Notes under the pieces: model-generated | Told to the model about the DNA's origin: nothing | The model's input: the letters and a program-made list of their open reading frames with translations, nothing else | Databases searched by the model: none | From: Pseudomonas sp. BMS12 | GTDB taxonomy: Bacteria; Pseudomonadota; Gammaproteobacteria; Pseudomonadales; Pseudomonadaceae | Length of the DNA: 64,000 nucleotides | NCBI RefSeq assembly: GCF_001592875.1 | Contig: NZ_LSOF01000009.1 | Location: 1 to 64,000, forward strand | Direction: 5' to 3' | Translations under genes and position numbers: made by a program | Shown: in pieces, positions 8,887-17,628 of the stretch | Layout of the letters: each line of letters opens with the position of its first letter | Numbering within the stretch: position 1 is the first letter of the stretch

Positions 8887-9000
8887 TCTATCCGGCAAGG
8901 CAACCTGACCTCACCCCATTGGGGACACACGAAAGCACGGGCATCCGAAGGATATCCTTACACCAGTGCAGCGACTGCCAGGCACTTCCTGAAGCCAGAC

Positions 9001-9026
9001 AAAAAAATGGGCGACCGAAGTCGCCC
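9001..9026 (-). terminator. rho-independent terminator of the ccoM-like gene
   Basis: On the minus strand GGGCGAC-TTC-GGTCGCCC is followed by a run of seven T residues after one A. It lies about 32 bases after the stop at 9058. Confidence 0.8.
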
Positions 9027-9057
9027 AAAATGCCTTGCGTGCACTGTGCAGGAAGAA

Positions 9058-9183
9058 TCACTTGGCCTTGGCTACGGCCTTCTTGTGTGAGTCCTTCCAG
9101 ATGAACAGCCCGACGCCGCCAAAGAAAGCGAGCATCAGTACTACGGTGCCGATACCGGCGATGACTACTGTGTCGAGAAACAT
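9058..9183 (-). CDS. ccoM: 41-residue single-helix membrane protein, probable cbb3 oxidase subunit CcoM
   Basis: The frame runs from ATG (9183) to TGA (9058) and encodes MFLDTVVIAGIGTVVLMLAF followed by FGGVGLFIWKDSHKKAVAKAK. It is a single transmembrane helix with a short acidic N-terminus and a W-K-D-x-x-K-K basic end. This layout and the wording match my memory of CcoM, the small extra subunit found in the Pseudomonas stutzeri cbb3 cytochrome oxidase, whose gene lies apart from ccoNOQP. An AGGAGG ribosome site precedes the ATG and a perfect Anr box lies at 9248-9261, which fits low-oxygen expression. The protein is too short for most gene finders. Without a database comparison the identity is likely rather than certain. 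Confidence 0.72.
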   Translation of the reverse strand: MFLDTVVIAGIGTVVLMLAFFGGVGLFIWKDSHKKAVAKAK

Positions 9184-9247
9184 GGCGGCCTCCTGTATGA
9201 GCCTTGTCTTGCATGGCTACAGACTATCGGAGGCGGGGCAGCGGATA

Positions 9248-9261
9248 TTGATCAGGATCAA
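9248..9261. promoter_or_regulatory. Anr/FNR box upstream of ccoM
   Basis: TTGAT-CAGG-ATCAA is an exact match to the Anr/FNR consensus TTGAT-N4-ATCAA. Its centre is 71 bases from the ccoM start; a class II promoter would start near 9213 and give a ~30-nt leader. Confidence 0.85.
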
Positions 9262-9341
9262 TAGCAGGGAGGCTGGTGCCGCGACAGGCCGCCGCAGGCA
9301 GAGGAACGGATAGGCCAACGCCCCAGAGCGAGGACCGGAGC

Positions 9342-9500
9342 TCAGCGCTTCTTGGGCTTGCTCTTGGTCTTTTTCTTGGCCTTGCCCAGGGGCAGCACCT
9401 GCTCGAACACCTGGCGCATCTCGTCCAGTTTCTTGTCATGCAGGTCGTGGATGCGCTTGCTACGCTCGACTCCGAAGTCGATCAGCTTGTCGTCGCTCAT
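9342..9500 (-). CDS. small basic protein, Lys-rich C-terminus
   Basis: A 52-residue protein starting at MSDDKLIDFGVERSKR and ending in a tail of Lys and Pro (GKAKKKTKSKPKKR). The middle is a predicted amphipathic helix (HDLHDKKLDEMRQVFEQVL). The start ATG lies two bases after the AlkB-like stop codon, so it is the second gene of that unit. The charge pattern suggests nucleic-acid binding, but there is no recognisable domain. Confidence 0.65.
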   Translation of the reverse strand: MSDDKLIDFGVERSKRIHDLHDKKLDEMRQVFEQVLPLGKAKKKTKSKPKKR

Positions 9501-9502
9501 GG

Positions 9503-10099
9503 TCAGTCTCGAATCAGACGAAAGGTGAGGTTGATGCGCGGCGCCACCGCTTTGCGGGTCTTGGCCACCTGATGCTGCCAATGATGCTGCGTTGCGCCGG
9601 CCATGACCAGCAGCGATCCATGCTCCAGTTCCAGGGAATGCTCGATGCGGCTGCTGCCCTTGCGCCGCAGATCGAAGCGCCGCGTACCGCCCAGATTGAG
9701 TGAGGCGATCAGCGGCTCGCGACCGAGCTCGTCTTCGTCGTCACTATGCCAGCCCATGGAATCCTGGCCGTCGCGGTAATAGTTGAGCAGCACGCCGTTG
9801 AGGCGCTGACCTACGGCTTGCTCCACCTGTTGACGGATTTCGCTCAGCAGTGGCGTCCAGGGTAGTGGCAGGTGAGTCAGGCCGGAGTAGCGGTAGCTGG
9901 CTTCGGCATCGCCATACCACGCCAGCAGACGCGGCACCGGAACGTCTCGCCCGTGGATATGCAACCGCGGCTGCTCCCAGGGCGTTGCGTCGCGCAACTG
10001 GCGGAACCAGGCGTCGGCGCGAGCCACATCCAGCCAGCGTGGCCGGTAGTCCAGCGTCGCATTGGGTAGATCCAGCGGCGGGTGATCGAACAGATCCAT
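9503..10099 (-). CDS. AlkB-family 2-oxoglutarate/Fe(II) dioxygenase
   Basis: A 198-residue cytosolic protein from the start at 10099. The iron ligands are H118-x-D120 (in W-H-S-D-D-E) and H176, and the 2-oxoglutarate arginines are R188 and R194 in P-R-I-N-L-T-F-R. NYYRDGQDSMGWHSD and the GATQHHWQH segment are typical of AlkB homologues that remove alkyl groups from DNA or RNA bases. It resembles the short AlkB/ALKBH2-3 type rather than E. coli AlkB. Whether it repairs DNA or acts on RNA cannot be told. It is followed by the small basic protein, probably in one transcript. Confidence 0.88.
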   Translation of the reverse strand: MDLFDHPPLDLPNATLDYRPRWLDVARADAWFRQLRDATPWEQPRLHIHGRDVPVPRLLAWYGDAEASYRYSGLTHLPLPWTPLLSEIRQQVEQAVGQRLNGVLLNYYRDGQDSMGWHSDDEDELGREPLIASLNLGGTRRFDLRRKGSSRIEHSLELEHGSLLVMAGATQHHWQHQVAKTRKAVAPRINLTFRLIRD

Positions 10100-10142
10100 G
10101 GCGGATAATGGCAGCGAAGAAGGTAAGGGGATTGTCCTGGCT

Positions 10143-10436
10143 TCAGACCTCGACATCCACCCACAAGCCCTGGCGGGGCATTTCTTCCAGAGACTCCTCG
10201 TCTTCAGTGACCTCGCCCTCGGCCATCTCCTCGGCCGTATAGCCACGGCGCTGGCGGCGCTTCTGCTCCTCGCGCAAGAGCATTTCCGCCTCCTGGGGGT
10301 GGCGTTTGTCCAGCTCTACCGCGCTTTCCTTGGAACTTTCGTTGGCCGGGGTGACAGGCGGAATATCCGGACGCGGCTTGACCACGTCCTGCTGGGCGGT
10401 CACCGGGGCCAAGCTATGGGGAATGGGCGGCAGCAT
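10143..10436 (-). CDS. small acidic conserved hypothetical protein
   Basis: A 97-residue charged protein, with a Pro/Val-rich N-terminal 40 residues and a helical Glu/Arg-rich stretch (ELDKRHPQEAEMLLREEQKRRQRRG) followed by an acidic segment. No membrane helix or known domain is apparent; it is probably largely disordered. A GGGAG ribosome site precedes the ATG. It is divergent from rapA across a ~167-base intergenic region and is 43 bases upstream of the AlkB-like gene, so the three minus-strand genes may be cotranscribed. Confidence 0.6.
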   Translation of the reverse strand: MLPPIPHSLAPVTAQQDVVKPRPDIPPVTPANESSKESAVELDKRHPQEAEMLLREEQKRRQRRGYTAEEMAEGEVTEDEESLEEMPRQGLWVDVEV

Positions 10437-10567
10437 CGTGGGAATCTCCCTGGTTAACCCAACTGTCGGCCGGACGGACTCCTACTTGAGCCGGCACTCG
10501 CTACACTTTCGACTCGGGACGCACGTATTGATTCAGTACGGACGTCGCTCTCGGCGCAGCGTTCCGC

Positions 10568-10591
10568 TAACATACGCGGCTTTTTTCGCAG
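10568..10591 (+). promoter_or_regulatory. probable -10 region and initiator of rapA
   Basis: TAACAT at 10568-10573 is followed by ACGCGGC, a T run and CGCAG, nearly the same as the element before yjdM. It lies about 30 bases before the rapA ATG. Confidence 0.45.
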
Positions 10592-10603
10592 CTGGGGCTT
10601 TCC

Positions 10604-13462
10604 ATGGCAAGTAGTGGCATTGTGCAGTATCAACCGGGACAACGCTGGATCAGCGACAGCGAGGCGGAACTCGGACTCGGCACCATCCTCACTTCCGACG
10701 GGCGTCTGCTCACCGTGCTTTACCCGGCCACCGGGGAAACCCGCCAGTATTCCCTGCGCAACGCACCGCTGACACGCGTGCGCTTCGCCCCGGGCGACGA
10801 GATCACCCACTTCGAAGGCTGGAAACTGACCGTGCAGGAAGTCGAGGACGTCGACGGCCTGCTGGTCTACCACGGCTTCAACGCCCAGCACGAACCCTAC
10901 AGCCTGCCGGAAACCCAGCTGTCCAACTTCATCCAGTTCCGCCTGGCCAGCGACCGTCTGTTCGCCGGGCAGATCGACCCATTGAGCTGGTTCGCCCTGC
11001 GCTACCACACCCTGGAACACCAGAGCCGCCTGCTGCAATCGAGCCTGTGGGGCCTGGGCGGCGCCCGCGCGCAGCCAATCGCCCACCAGCTACACATTGC
11101 CCGCGAAGTGGCCGACCGCATCGCCCCGCGCGTACTGCTGGCCGACGAAGTGGGCCTGGGCAAGACCATCGAGGCCGGCCTGGTGATCCACCGCCAGTTG
11201 CTCTGCGGCCGTGCCAGCCGGGTACTGATCCTGGTGCCGGAGAACCTGCAACACCAGTGGCTGGTGGAAATGCGCCGGCGTTTCAACCTGGAAGTGGCAC
11301 TGTTCGATGCCGAGCGCTTCGCCGAGAGCGATGCCGACAATCCCTTCGAAGACGCCCAGCTGGCCCTGCTGGCCCTGGAGTGGGTCAAGGACGACGAGCG
11401 CGTGCAACAGGCCTTGCTGGACGCCGGCTGGGATCTGCTGGTGGTGGACGAGGCCCATCACCTGGTCTGGCACCCGGAAAAGGCCAGTGACGAATACCGC
11501 CTGGTCGAGCAACTGGCCGGCGCCATCGCCGGTGTGCTTCTGCTCACCGCCACCCCCGAGCAGCTGGGCCTGGAAAGCCACTTCGCCCGCCTGCGCCTGC
11601 TCGACCCGGACCGTTTCCACGACCTCGCCGCCTTCCGCGCCGAGAGCGCCAACTACCGCCCGGTGGCCGAGGCCGTGCAAGAGCTGCTCGACCAGGGCAC
11701 GCTGAGCCAGGCGGCCCGCGCCGCCATCGAGGGCTTCCTCGGCAGCGAAGGCAACGAGCTGCTGGACGCCATCGCCAGCGGCGACGAAGACGCCCGCTCG
11801 CGCCTGATCCGCGAACTGCTCGACCGCCACGGCACCGGCCGCGTGCTGCTACGTAACACCCGCGCCGCCGTACAGGGCTTCCCCGAGCGCCAGCTGCACC
11901 CTTACCCGCTGCCCAACCCGTCGGAATACATGGAGCTGCCGCTGGGCGAACACGCCGAGCTGTACCCGGAAGTCAGCTACCAGGCCCAGCAGGATCTCGA
12001 CGAAGAAGAGCGCTGGTGGAAGCTCGACCCGCGCGTCGACTGGCTGATCGACACCCTGAAGATGCTCAAGAAGTTCAAGGTGCTGGTGATCTGCGCCCAC
12101 GCCGAAACCGCCCTGGACCTGTCCGACGCCCTGCGCGTGCGCTCCGGCATCCCGGCCACGGTGTTCCACGAAGGCATGAGCATCCTCGAACGCGACCGCG
12201 CCGCCGCCTACTTCGCCGACGAGGAATTCGGCGCCCAGGTGCTGATCTGCTCCGAGATCGGCTCCGAAGGCCGCAACTTCCAGTTTAGCCACCACTTGGT
12301 GCTGTTCGACCTGCCGGCCCACCCGGACCTGTTGGAGCAGCGTATCGGCCGCCTCGACCGCATCGGCCAGAAGCACACCATCCAGTTGCATGTGCCCTAC
12401 CTGGAGAACAGCCCGCAGGAGCATCTGTTCCAGTGGTACCACCAGGCGCTCAACGCCTTCCTCAACACCTGCCCGACCGGCAACGCTCTGCAGCACCAGT
12501 TCGGCCCGCGCCTGCTGAGCCTGCTGGAAAGCAACGGTGACGACGCCTGGCTGCAGTTGCTAGACGAAGCCAAGGCCGAGCGCGAACGCCTGGAAGGCGA
12601 GCTGCACAGCGGCCGCGACCGCCTGCTGGAGCTCAACTCCGGCGGCGCCGGCGAAGGTGAGCAACTGGTCGAGGACATCCTCGAACAGGACGATCAGTTC
12701 GCCCTGCCGATCTTCATGGAAGAGCTGTTCAACGCCTTCGGCATCGACAGCGAAGACCACTCCGAGAACGCCCTGGTACTGCGCCCCAGCGAGAAGATGC
12801 TGGACGCCAGCTTCCCCCTGGGCGACGACGAAGCGGTGACCGTTACCTACGACCGCAACCAGGCGCTGAGCCGCGAGGACATGCAGTTCCTCACCTGGGA
12901 ACACCCCATGGTGCAGGGCGGCATGGACCTGGTGCTGTCCGGCTCGATGGGCAACACCTCGGTAGCGCTGATCAAGAACAAGGCGCTCAAGCCCGGCACC
13001 GTTCTGCTGGAGCTGCTCTACGTCAGCGAAGTGGTGGCGCCCAGGGCCCTGCAATTGGCCCGCTACCTGCCGCCGGTCGCCCTGCGCTGCCTGCTCGATG
13101 GCAACGGCAACGACCTGGCCGGCAAGGTCGCCTTCGACACGCTCAACGATCAGCTGGAAAGCGTGCCACGGGCCAGTGCCAACAAGTTCGTGCAGGCGCA
13201 GCGTGATGTGCTGGCCAAGCAAATCAACGCCGCCGAGGCGAAGATTGCGCCACGCCACAATGCACGGGTCGAAGAGGCCCGTCAGCGCTTCGATGCCAAT
13301 CTGGAAGAGGAGCTGGCGCGCATGACCGCCCTTCAGGCGGTCAACCCGACCGTGCGCGACAGCGAGATCGAAGCCCTGCGCAAGCAGCGCGAGAGCGGCC
13401 TGGCCTTCCTCGACAAGGCAGCCCTGCGCCTGGAAGCGATTCGCGTGCTGGTGGCGGGCTAA
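10604..13462 (+). CDS. rapA: RapA, RNA polymerase-associated SWI2/SNF2 ATPase
   Basis: A 952-residue protein, full length for RapA/HepA. The N-terminal two Tudor-like beta domains ([18 protein letters not shown]) are followed by the helicase core with Walker [11 protein letters not shown] near residue 184, DEAH box (VVDEAHH near 282), LLTATP, and the second lobe with EGRNFQ and [11 protein letters not shown]. RapA binds core RNA polymerase and recycles stalled or post-termination complexes, mostly in the cytoplasm under salt stress. It is monocistronic, bounded by a bidirectional terminator. Confidence 0.96.
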   Translation: MASSGIVQYQPGQRWISDSEAELGLGTILTSDGRLLTVLYPATGETRQYSLRNAPLTRVRFAPGDEITHFEGWKLTVQEVEDVDGLLVYHGFNAQHEPYSLPETQLSNFIQFRLASDRLFAGQIDPLSWFALRYHTLEHQSRLLQSSLWGLGGARAQPIAHQLHIAREVADRIAPRVLLADEVGLGKTIEAGLVIHRQLLCGRASRVLILVPENLQHQWLVEMRRRFNLEVALFDAERFAESDADNPFEDAQLALLALEWVKDDERVQQALLDAGWDLLVVDEAHHLVWHPEKASDEYRLVEQLAGAIAGVLLLTATPEQLGLESHFARLRLLDPDRFHDLAAFRAESANYRPVAEAVQELLDQGTLSQAARAAIEGFLGSEGNELLDAIASGDEDARSRLIRELLDRHGTGRVLLRNTRAAVQGFPERQLHPYPLPNPSEYMELPLGEHAELYPEVSYQAQQDLDEEERWWKLDPRVDWLIDTLKMLKKFKVLVICAHAETALDLSDALRVRSGIPATVFHEGMSILERDRAAAYFADEEFGAQVLICSEIGSEGRNFQFSHHLVLFDLPAHPDLLEQRIGRLDRIGQKHTIQLHVPYLENSPQEHLFQWYHQALNAFLNTCPTGNALQHQFGPRLLSLLESNGDDAWLQLLDEAKAERERLEGELHSGRDRLLELNSGGAGEGEQLVEDILEQDDQFALPIFMEELFNAFGIDSEDHSENALVLRPSEKMLDASFPLGDDEAVTVTYDRNQALSREDMQFLTWEHPMVQGGMDLVLSGSMGNTSVALIKNKALKPGTVLLELLYVSEVVAPRALQLARYLPPVALRCLLDGNGNDLAGKVAFDTLNDQLESVPRASANKFVQAQRDVLAKQINAAEAKIAPRHNARVEEARQRFDANLEEELARMTALQAVNPTVRDSEIEALRKQRESGLAFLDKAALRLEAIRVLVAG

Positions 13463-13488
13463 ATCCCCCGCCTATACCGCGCATAACA

Positions 13489-13514
13489 AAAAGGGCAGCC
13501 TAGGCTGCCCTTTT
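13489..13514. terminator. bidirectional terminator between rapA and the SDR gene
   Basis: A perfect 26-base palindrome with core GGGCAGCCTAGGCTGCCC flanked by A4 and T4 serves both converging genes. Confidence 0.85.
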
Positions 13515-13530
13515 CTATTACTGGCGATGC

Positions 13531-14337
13531 TTACTGCGCGGCCTTGGCGCGCATCTTGTCGCTCATCACGGCCATCTCGTCGTAGATCGCCTGCGGGTTC
13601 TTGCGCTTGATCTCCCAGGCCATGCGCCCCTGTTCGTGCGGCAGGATCATGAATTCGCCCTTGGCCACTTCGTCGTGGATGTAGTTGGCAATGTCCGCGG
13701 CGCTGATCGGGCTGTTCTCCAGCAGCTTGCCGACCTGCTGTTTGACGTTCGGGTTGGGGCCGCGGAACGAGTCCAGCAGATTGGTCTGGAAGAACGACGG
13801 GCAGACCACGTGCACGCCGACGTTTTCCGACTTGAGTTCGATCAGCAGGCTTTCCGACAGCGCCAGCACACCGGCCTTGGCCACGTTGTAGTTGCTCATG
13901 GCCGGGCCCTGCATCAGCGCGGCCATTGACGCGATGTTGATGATCTTGCCCTGGCTGGCGCGCAGCTGCGGCAGGAAAGCCTTGCAGCCCTTGATCACGC
14001 CCATCAGGTTGATCGACAGCTGCCAGTCCCAGTCTTCCAGGCTGAGGTCGGCGAAGAAGCCGCCAGCCGCTACGCCTGCGTTGTTGACCAGCACATCGAG
14101 GCCGCCGAAGCGTTCCTCGCAAGCCTGCGCCACGGCGGTCAGCTGGCTGTAGTCACGCACGTCGCAGCGCATGGTGAAGCCATCACCGCCAGCTTCACGC
14201 ACCAGCTTGAGGGTTTCCGCCAGACCGGGCTCGTTGACGTCGCACAGCGCCAGACGCCAGCCATCGCGGGCCCAACGCAGGGCGATTTCGCGTCCCAGGC
14301 CGGAGCCTGCCCCAGTGATCATCATGCGATTGTGCAT
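13531..14337 (-). CDS. short-chain dehydrogenase/reductase
   Basis: A 268-residue classical SDR from the start at 14337. The NAD(P)-binding motif T8-G-A-G-S-G-L-G15, N85-N-A-G, catalytic S137 and Y150-x-x-x-K154 are all present. A C-terminal extension (NPQAIYDEMAVMSDKMRAKAAQ) is typical of Pseudomonas proteins annotated SDR family oxidoreductase. Substrate unknown. D34 after the second beta strand (C-D-V) hints at NAD preference. The gene is alone, with a terminator shared with rapA. Confidence 0.87.
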   Translation of the reverse strand: MHNRMMITGAGSGLGREIALRWARDGWRLALCDVNEPGLAETLKLVREAGGDGFTMRCDVRDYSQLTAVAQACEERFGGLDVLVNNAGVAAGGFFADLSLEDWDWQLSINLMGVIKGCKAFLPQLRASQGKIINIASMAALMQGPAMSNYNVAKAGVLALSESLLIELKSENVGVHVVCPSFFQTNLLDSFRGPNPNVKQQVGKLLENSPISAADIANYIHDEVAKGEFMILPHEQGRMAWEIKRKNPQAIYDEMAVMSDKMRAKAAQ

Positions 14338-14439
14338 ACTGCTTTGCCTTGTTCGGTAGTGAGGTTGCCGCGAGTGTAGCCAAGCCGCGCCCCGGTGCGG
14401 CGCTGCATCAGGCGGATGAATGTCGCGGCCCAAGCCACT

Positions 14440-15243
14440 TCACGGAGCCTCGCCATCGAGCTTGCGGGTTACCGCCAGAATCAGGCTGGCGGTGAGCTTG
14501 CTGCGCTCCACCGTGCCCATGAAATAGCCATCCTGATTGACCACCGGCAGGCTGTCGGTACGCAGTGTTTCCATGCGTTCCAGTGCGTCGCGACGCGACG
14601 TGGTGCTGGTCACCGCCGATTGCACCGCGACGAAGCCGGGCAGCTTGCTCAGCTCGGCCCAATTGCTGGCACTGCTGCTGTTGAGCAACTGCTGGAACTG
14701 CTGGTAGCCGCCATCTCCCGCCACCCGCAGATAGCTGATCAGGTTGGCCGCATTGAACATGCCGAACAGCTTGCCATCGGGCTGGTTGACCACCACCACG
14801 CGCAGGTAGGAGCTGCCGGACAGCGCCTCGAAATAGGTCTTCAGCGCCGGCCCGTAATAGCCACCGTGGCCCAGGCGTAGCTCCAGAGCCTCGATCCTGC
14901 GCTCGATCAGCACTCGCAACTGCTGGATACCGCCCTTGCCGGCCATCTCCACCACCTGCACGGCATCCTGCACCGTGAGTTGCTCGGACGGTGCCACCTG
15001 CTCCTTGATCTTGCCCTTGGCGGCATCGGTCAGCAGCTCGCTGAGGTCCGCCTTGACCCCGAACATATCGATGCCCTTGAGCTTGCCGGTGGCCAGGGCC
15101 ACCAGCAGCAGCGGGATGACCAGGAATACCAGGTCGATGGTCTTGATCTCGTACTTGCCGGCGGAAAACACCCGCAGCAGCAACGAACCGGCCACCAGCG
15201 CAATGCCGGCGAGCAGCAACAGGAGAATGGTTGAAGTGGGCAT
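14440..15243 (-). CDS. membrane protein with C-terminal CBS-like domain
   Basis: A 267-residue protein beginning at 15243 with an AAGGAG ribosome site. Two N-terminal membrane helices (residues ~5-25 and ~35-53) precede a helical region and a C-terminal half resembling a CBS pair: YLRVVVVNQPDGKLFGMFNAANL and DSLPVVNQDGYFMGTVERSKL are the typical sheet-turn-helix of CBS motifs. CBS pairs bind adenine nucleotides and regulate the attached domain. Partner and ligand are unknown. Confidence 0.65.
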   Translation of the reverse strand: MPTSTILLLLLAGIALVAGSLLLRVFSAGKYEIKTIDLVFLVIPLLLVALATGKLKGIDMFGVKADLSELLTDAAKGKIKEQVAPSEQLTVQDAVQVVEMAGKGGIQQLRVLIERRIEALELRLGHGGYYGPALKTYFEALSGSSYLRVVVVNQPDGKLFGMFNAANLISYLRVAGDGGYQQFQQLLNSSSASNWAELSKLPGFVAVQSAVTSTTSRRDALERMETLRTDSLPVVNQDGYFMGTVERSKLTASLILAVTRKLDGEAP

Positions 15244-15384
15244 GACGCGCTCCTTGCCGGACTGAGTTGATCCCAGCACCAGGCGCGCCCCTCAGGACCA
15301 CGCCACGGCAAGTGCAAAACGGGCACCGCTACCGATAAAACTAGGCCCGCTGGCCAGTCGCGTTAGAGCAGTTGGCGATAGTCA

Positions 15385-15750
15385 TCAATGCCGCCATCCA
15401 CGCCACAACAACCACAGGTAGATCGGCAGGTTGATCAGCACGACCACTGCGCCCAGCCAGAGCTGAATCTGCGGGGTCAGCCCGGCCGGGTAGATCAGCG
15501 GAATCAGGTAGTGCTCGACGAAACCACCGGCATAGCCGGCCTGCCCGGCGGCCTGGCGCAGCTGGTTCTCCAGGGGCGTCAGCGGGCAGTACAGGTGCAA
15601 TAGCTCCACCGCCACGCCCCAGGCTGCCGCCGGCAGATGCAGCCAGGCAAGGCGCGGCCAACGCAGCACCGCCAGGGCGCCCAGCAGAACGAAAAGAATG
15701 AAGGCCAGATGCAACAGCACCACCGCATCGGCCGCCAGACGCAAGAACAT
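15385..15750 (-). CDS. DUF2784 membrane protein
   Basis: A 121-residue inner-membrane protein with three to four helices. The ADAVVLLHLAFILFVLLGAL start, the central ELLHLYCPLTPLEN motif and GFVEHYLIPLIYP are the family signature of DUF2784. The start at 15750 has an AAGGG site. Function unknown. Its divergent neighbour is bfrB, with the AT-rich promoter region in between. Confidence 0.85.
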   Translation of the reverse strand: MFLRLAADAVVLLHLAFILFVLLGALAVLRWPRLAWLHLPAAAWGVAVELLHLYCPLTPLENQLRQAAGQAGYAGGFVEHYLIPLIYPAGLTPQIQLWLGAVVVLINLPIYLWLLWRGWRH

Positions 15751-15849
15751 GCAATTTACCCTTAGATGATCAATGGGCTGGGATGACTGCAACTTATCCG
15801 AGCGCTGAAAATTTATCGCGAACTTTCAACAAGTTAGCGCCGAGATGCA

Positions 15850-15905
15850 CAACTTAAACGTTCTTATTTATATTTATTTTTATATATAATTCAATAACTT
15901 ACATT
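15850..15905 (+). promoter_or_regulatory. AT-rich promoter region of bfrB
   Basis: About 50 bases are nearly pure A/T in an otherwise GC-rich genome. A consensus TATAAT lies at 15885-15890; no good -35 is seen at the expected spacing, so an activator or a curved-DNA upstream element is likely. The leader to the bfrB ATG is ~75 bases. Confidence 0.5.
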
Positions 15906-15971
15906 TGACGGGGAACAACATCGGGCGCACACTTTTGCGCTATCGACCACCCACCCACTTCGAGGCCAGTC

Positions 15972-16442
15972 ATGAAAGGCGACAAGAAAGTCATCCAGCA
16001 CCTGAACAAGATCCTCGGCAACGAACTGGTGGCGATCAACCAGTACTTTCTGCACGCGCGCATGTACGAGGACTGGGGCCTGAAGAAGCTCGGCGAGCAC
16101 GAGTATCACGAGTCCATCGACGAGATGAAGCACGCCGACAAGCTGACCAAGCGCATCCTCTTCCTCGAAGGCCTGCCCAACCTGCAGGATCTCGGCAAGC
16201 TGCACATTGGCGAGAACACCAAGGAAATGCTGACCAGCGACCTCAAGCTGGAACAGGCCGCCCTACCTGACCTCAAGGCCGCCATCGCCTATTGCGAGTC
16301 GGTCGGCGACTACGGCAGCCGCGAGCTGCTGGAAGACATCCTCGAATCCGAGGAAGAGCACATCGACTGGCTGGAAACCCAGCTGGGCCTGATCGACAAG
16401 GTCGGCATGGAAAACTACCTGCAGTCGCAGATGGACGAGTAA
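15972..16442 (+). CDS. bfrB: bacterioferritin BfrB
   Basis: A 156-residue four-helix bacterioferritin that stores iron as a mineral core in a 24-mer with haem at subunit interfaces. The start [20 protein letters not shown] closely matches P. aeruginosa BfrB. Ferroxidase ligands E18, E51 and H54, the bridging E-E-x-H ([10 protein letters not shown]), and the haem ligand M52 are present. It is not accompanied by a bfd gene. The T-rich leader and AT-rich promoter fit iron-responsive control, but no clear Fur box is seen. Confidence 0.94.
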   Translation: MKGDKKVIQHLNKILGNELVAINQYFLHARMYEDWGLKKLGEHEYHESIDEMKHADKLTKRILFLEGLPNLQDLGKLHIGENTKEMLTSDLKLEQAALPDLKAAIAYCESVGDYGSRELLEDILESEEEHIDWLETQLGLIDKVGMENYLQSQMDE

Positions 16443-16460
16443 ACCGTCGTTCAGTACTGA

Positions 16461-16486
16461 AAAGCCCCGCATCTGCGGGGCTTTTT
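16461..16486 (+). terminator. terminator of bfrB, shared with the tad operon end
   Basis: AAAAGCCCCGC and GCGGGGCTTTTT pair around a four-base loop. The A and T runs on either side allow use in both directions; the tad operon ends at 16496. Confidence 0.8.
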
Positions 16487-16495
16487 CATTGGCTC

Positions 16496-17182
16496 TCATA
16501 AACATTCCATATCCGCGCCGCAGGCGTCGGAGTCGCGTAGCGGCGGCGACTGCATGCGCACCAGCGCCTCCGAAGTGATGACGATGCCGCGCCGGCCGGC
16601 CTGGCAGATATCGGCGTAGTCCGCTACCGCATCGCGCGACGCCTCGCTGAAGCTGCCCTCGATATCCGAATCGTTGAAACTGGAAGCCGCACTGAGCAGG
16701 CGATCGACGATCGGCACCACCAGCTTCAGGCAGTACTGCACGCGGATCTTCAGCAGGTTGGCATCCTGGATACCGGTGCCCGGGCGGTACATCAGGTTGT
16801 CGTTGGGGATGGCGTAGTCGGATTCGTCGCTGTCCCACTCGCCATAGGCGCTGAAGTTGTTCAGGCTCGGGCTGATACGGGTCACCACGGCGTAGTTGTC
16901 CACTTCCGCCCCCGCCTCTTCGAAGGCGCGCTCCTTGTCGGCATCGGTGTTGTGGTGAACGAACAGCGGCGTGAGGCCACGGATCAGGCCCCGGCGGATA
17001 CCTTCGTAGCTGGCCCCGTTGAGAGCGCCAATGCGCGCGCCCTGGAAGGTCGCGTAGTTGAGGCTGTTCTTCGCCGAATATATGAAGGCGGCCTGGATGG
17101 TGCCGAAGATCAGCATCACCAGCACCGGCAGAATGATCACGTATTCCACCAGGGCCTGACCGGATTCGCGGCGTGTGCTCAT
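16496..17182 (-). CDS. tadE: TadE-like pseudopilin (last gene of Tad operon)
   Basis: A 228-residue protein whose N-terminus (RRESGQALVEYVIILPVLVM) has the prepilin-type site G-Q-A-x-x-E-Y followed by a single hydrophobic helix. The rest is predicted to be periplasmic, with three or four cysteines that could form disulfides. TadE/TadF pseudopilins are processed by the TadV peptidase and are needed for Flp pilus assembly. Its ATG overlaps the tadD stop (ATGA). It ends the operon next to the bfrB terminator. Confidence 0.85.
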   Translation of the reverse strand: MSTRRESGQALVEYVIILPVLVMLIFGTIQAAFIYSAKNSLNYATFQGARIGALNGASYEGIRRGLIRGLTPLFVHHNTDADKERAFEEAGAEVDNYAVVTRISPSLNNFSAYGEWDSDESDYAIPNDNLMYRPGTGIQDANLLKIRVQYCLKLVVPIVDRLLSAASSFNDSDIEGSFSEASRDAVADYADICQAGRRGIVITSEALVRMQSPPLRDSDACGADMECL

Positions 17183-17628
17183 CAGGGCTCCTGTTGCACC
17201 ACGGGTACGTCGAAGGCCTTGAGCACGGCCTCGGCCTTGCTCGCCACCGGCGCAATGCGCGGATCGTTGCGATCGAGGTGCAGGTACATTTCCGCCACGG
17301 TATGCCCAACGCCCTGCAACTGCAGGTAGACCAGGTTGTGCCAGGCCTTGGCGTGGCCGGAGTCGCGCAGCACCGCCTCGCGGTAGGCGGCCATGGCACC
17401 CTGCACATCACCCTGCTTGGCCAGGCTGTTGCCCAGGCGGTAGCGCATGTCGGCATCGCTCGGCAGCGCTTGCGCCAGTTCGCGATAGTCGCGGGTGGCG
17501 CGTGCATAGTCGCCATCGGTGTAGGCCTGGGCGGCTTCACGCTGCACCGCCAACAGATCGCCATGCTGGCCGCCGAGGCCGCTGCAGCCTCCGAGCAGTA
17601 GCAGGGACAGGATGATCAGGGCACGCAT
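17182..17628 (-). CDS. tadD: TadD-like TPR lipoprotein
   Basis: A 148-residue predicted lipoprotein: MRALIILSLLLLGGCSG gives a strong lipobox L-G-G-C. Two to three tetratricopeptide repeats follow (AAQAYTDGDYARATRDYREL; MRYRLGNSLAKQGDVQGAMA; AKAWHNLVYLQLQG). TadD lipoproteins act as pilotins or scaffold for the Tad secretin complex. It is shorter than the usual ~250 residues. Its start lies inside the 3' end of the DUF192 gene (13-base overlap) and its stop overlaps tadE. Confidence 0.85.
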   Translation of the reverse strand: MRALIILSLLLLGGCSGLGGQHGDLLAVQREAAQAYTDGDYARATRDYRELAQALPSDADMRYRLGNSLAKQGDVQGAMAAYREAVLRDSGHAKAWHNLVYLQLQGVGHTVAEMYLHLDRNDPRIAPVASKAEAVLKAFDVPVVQQEP

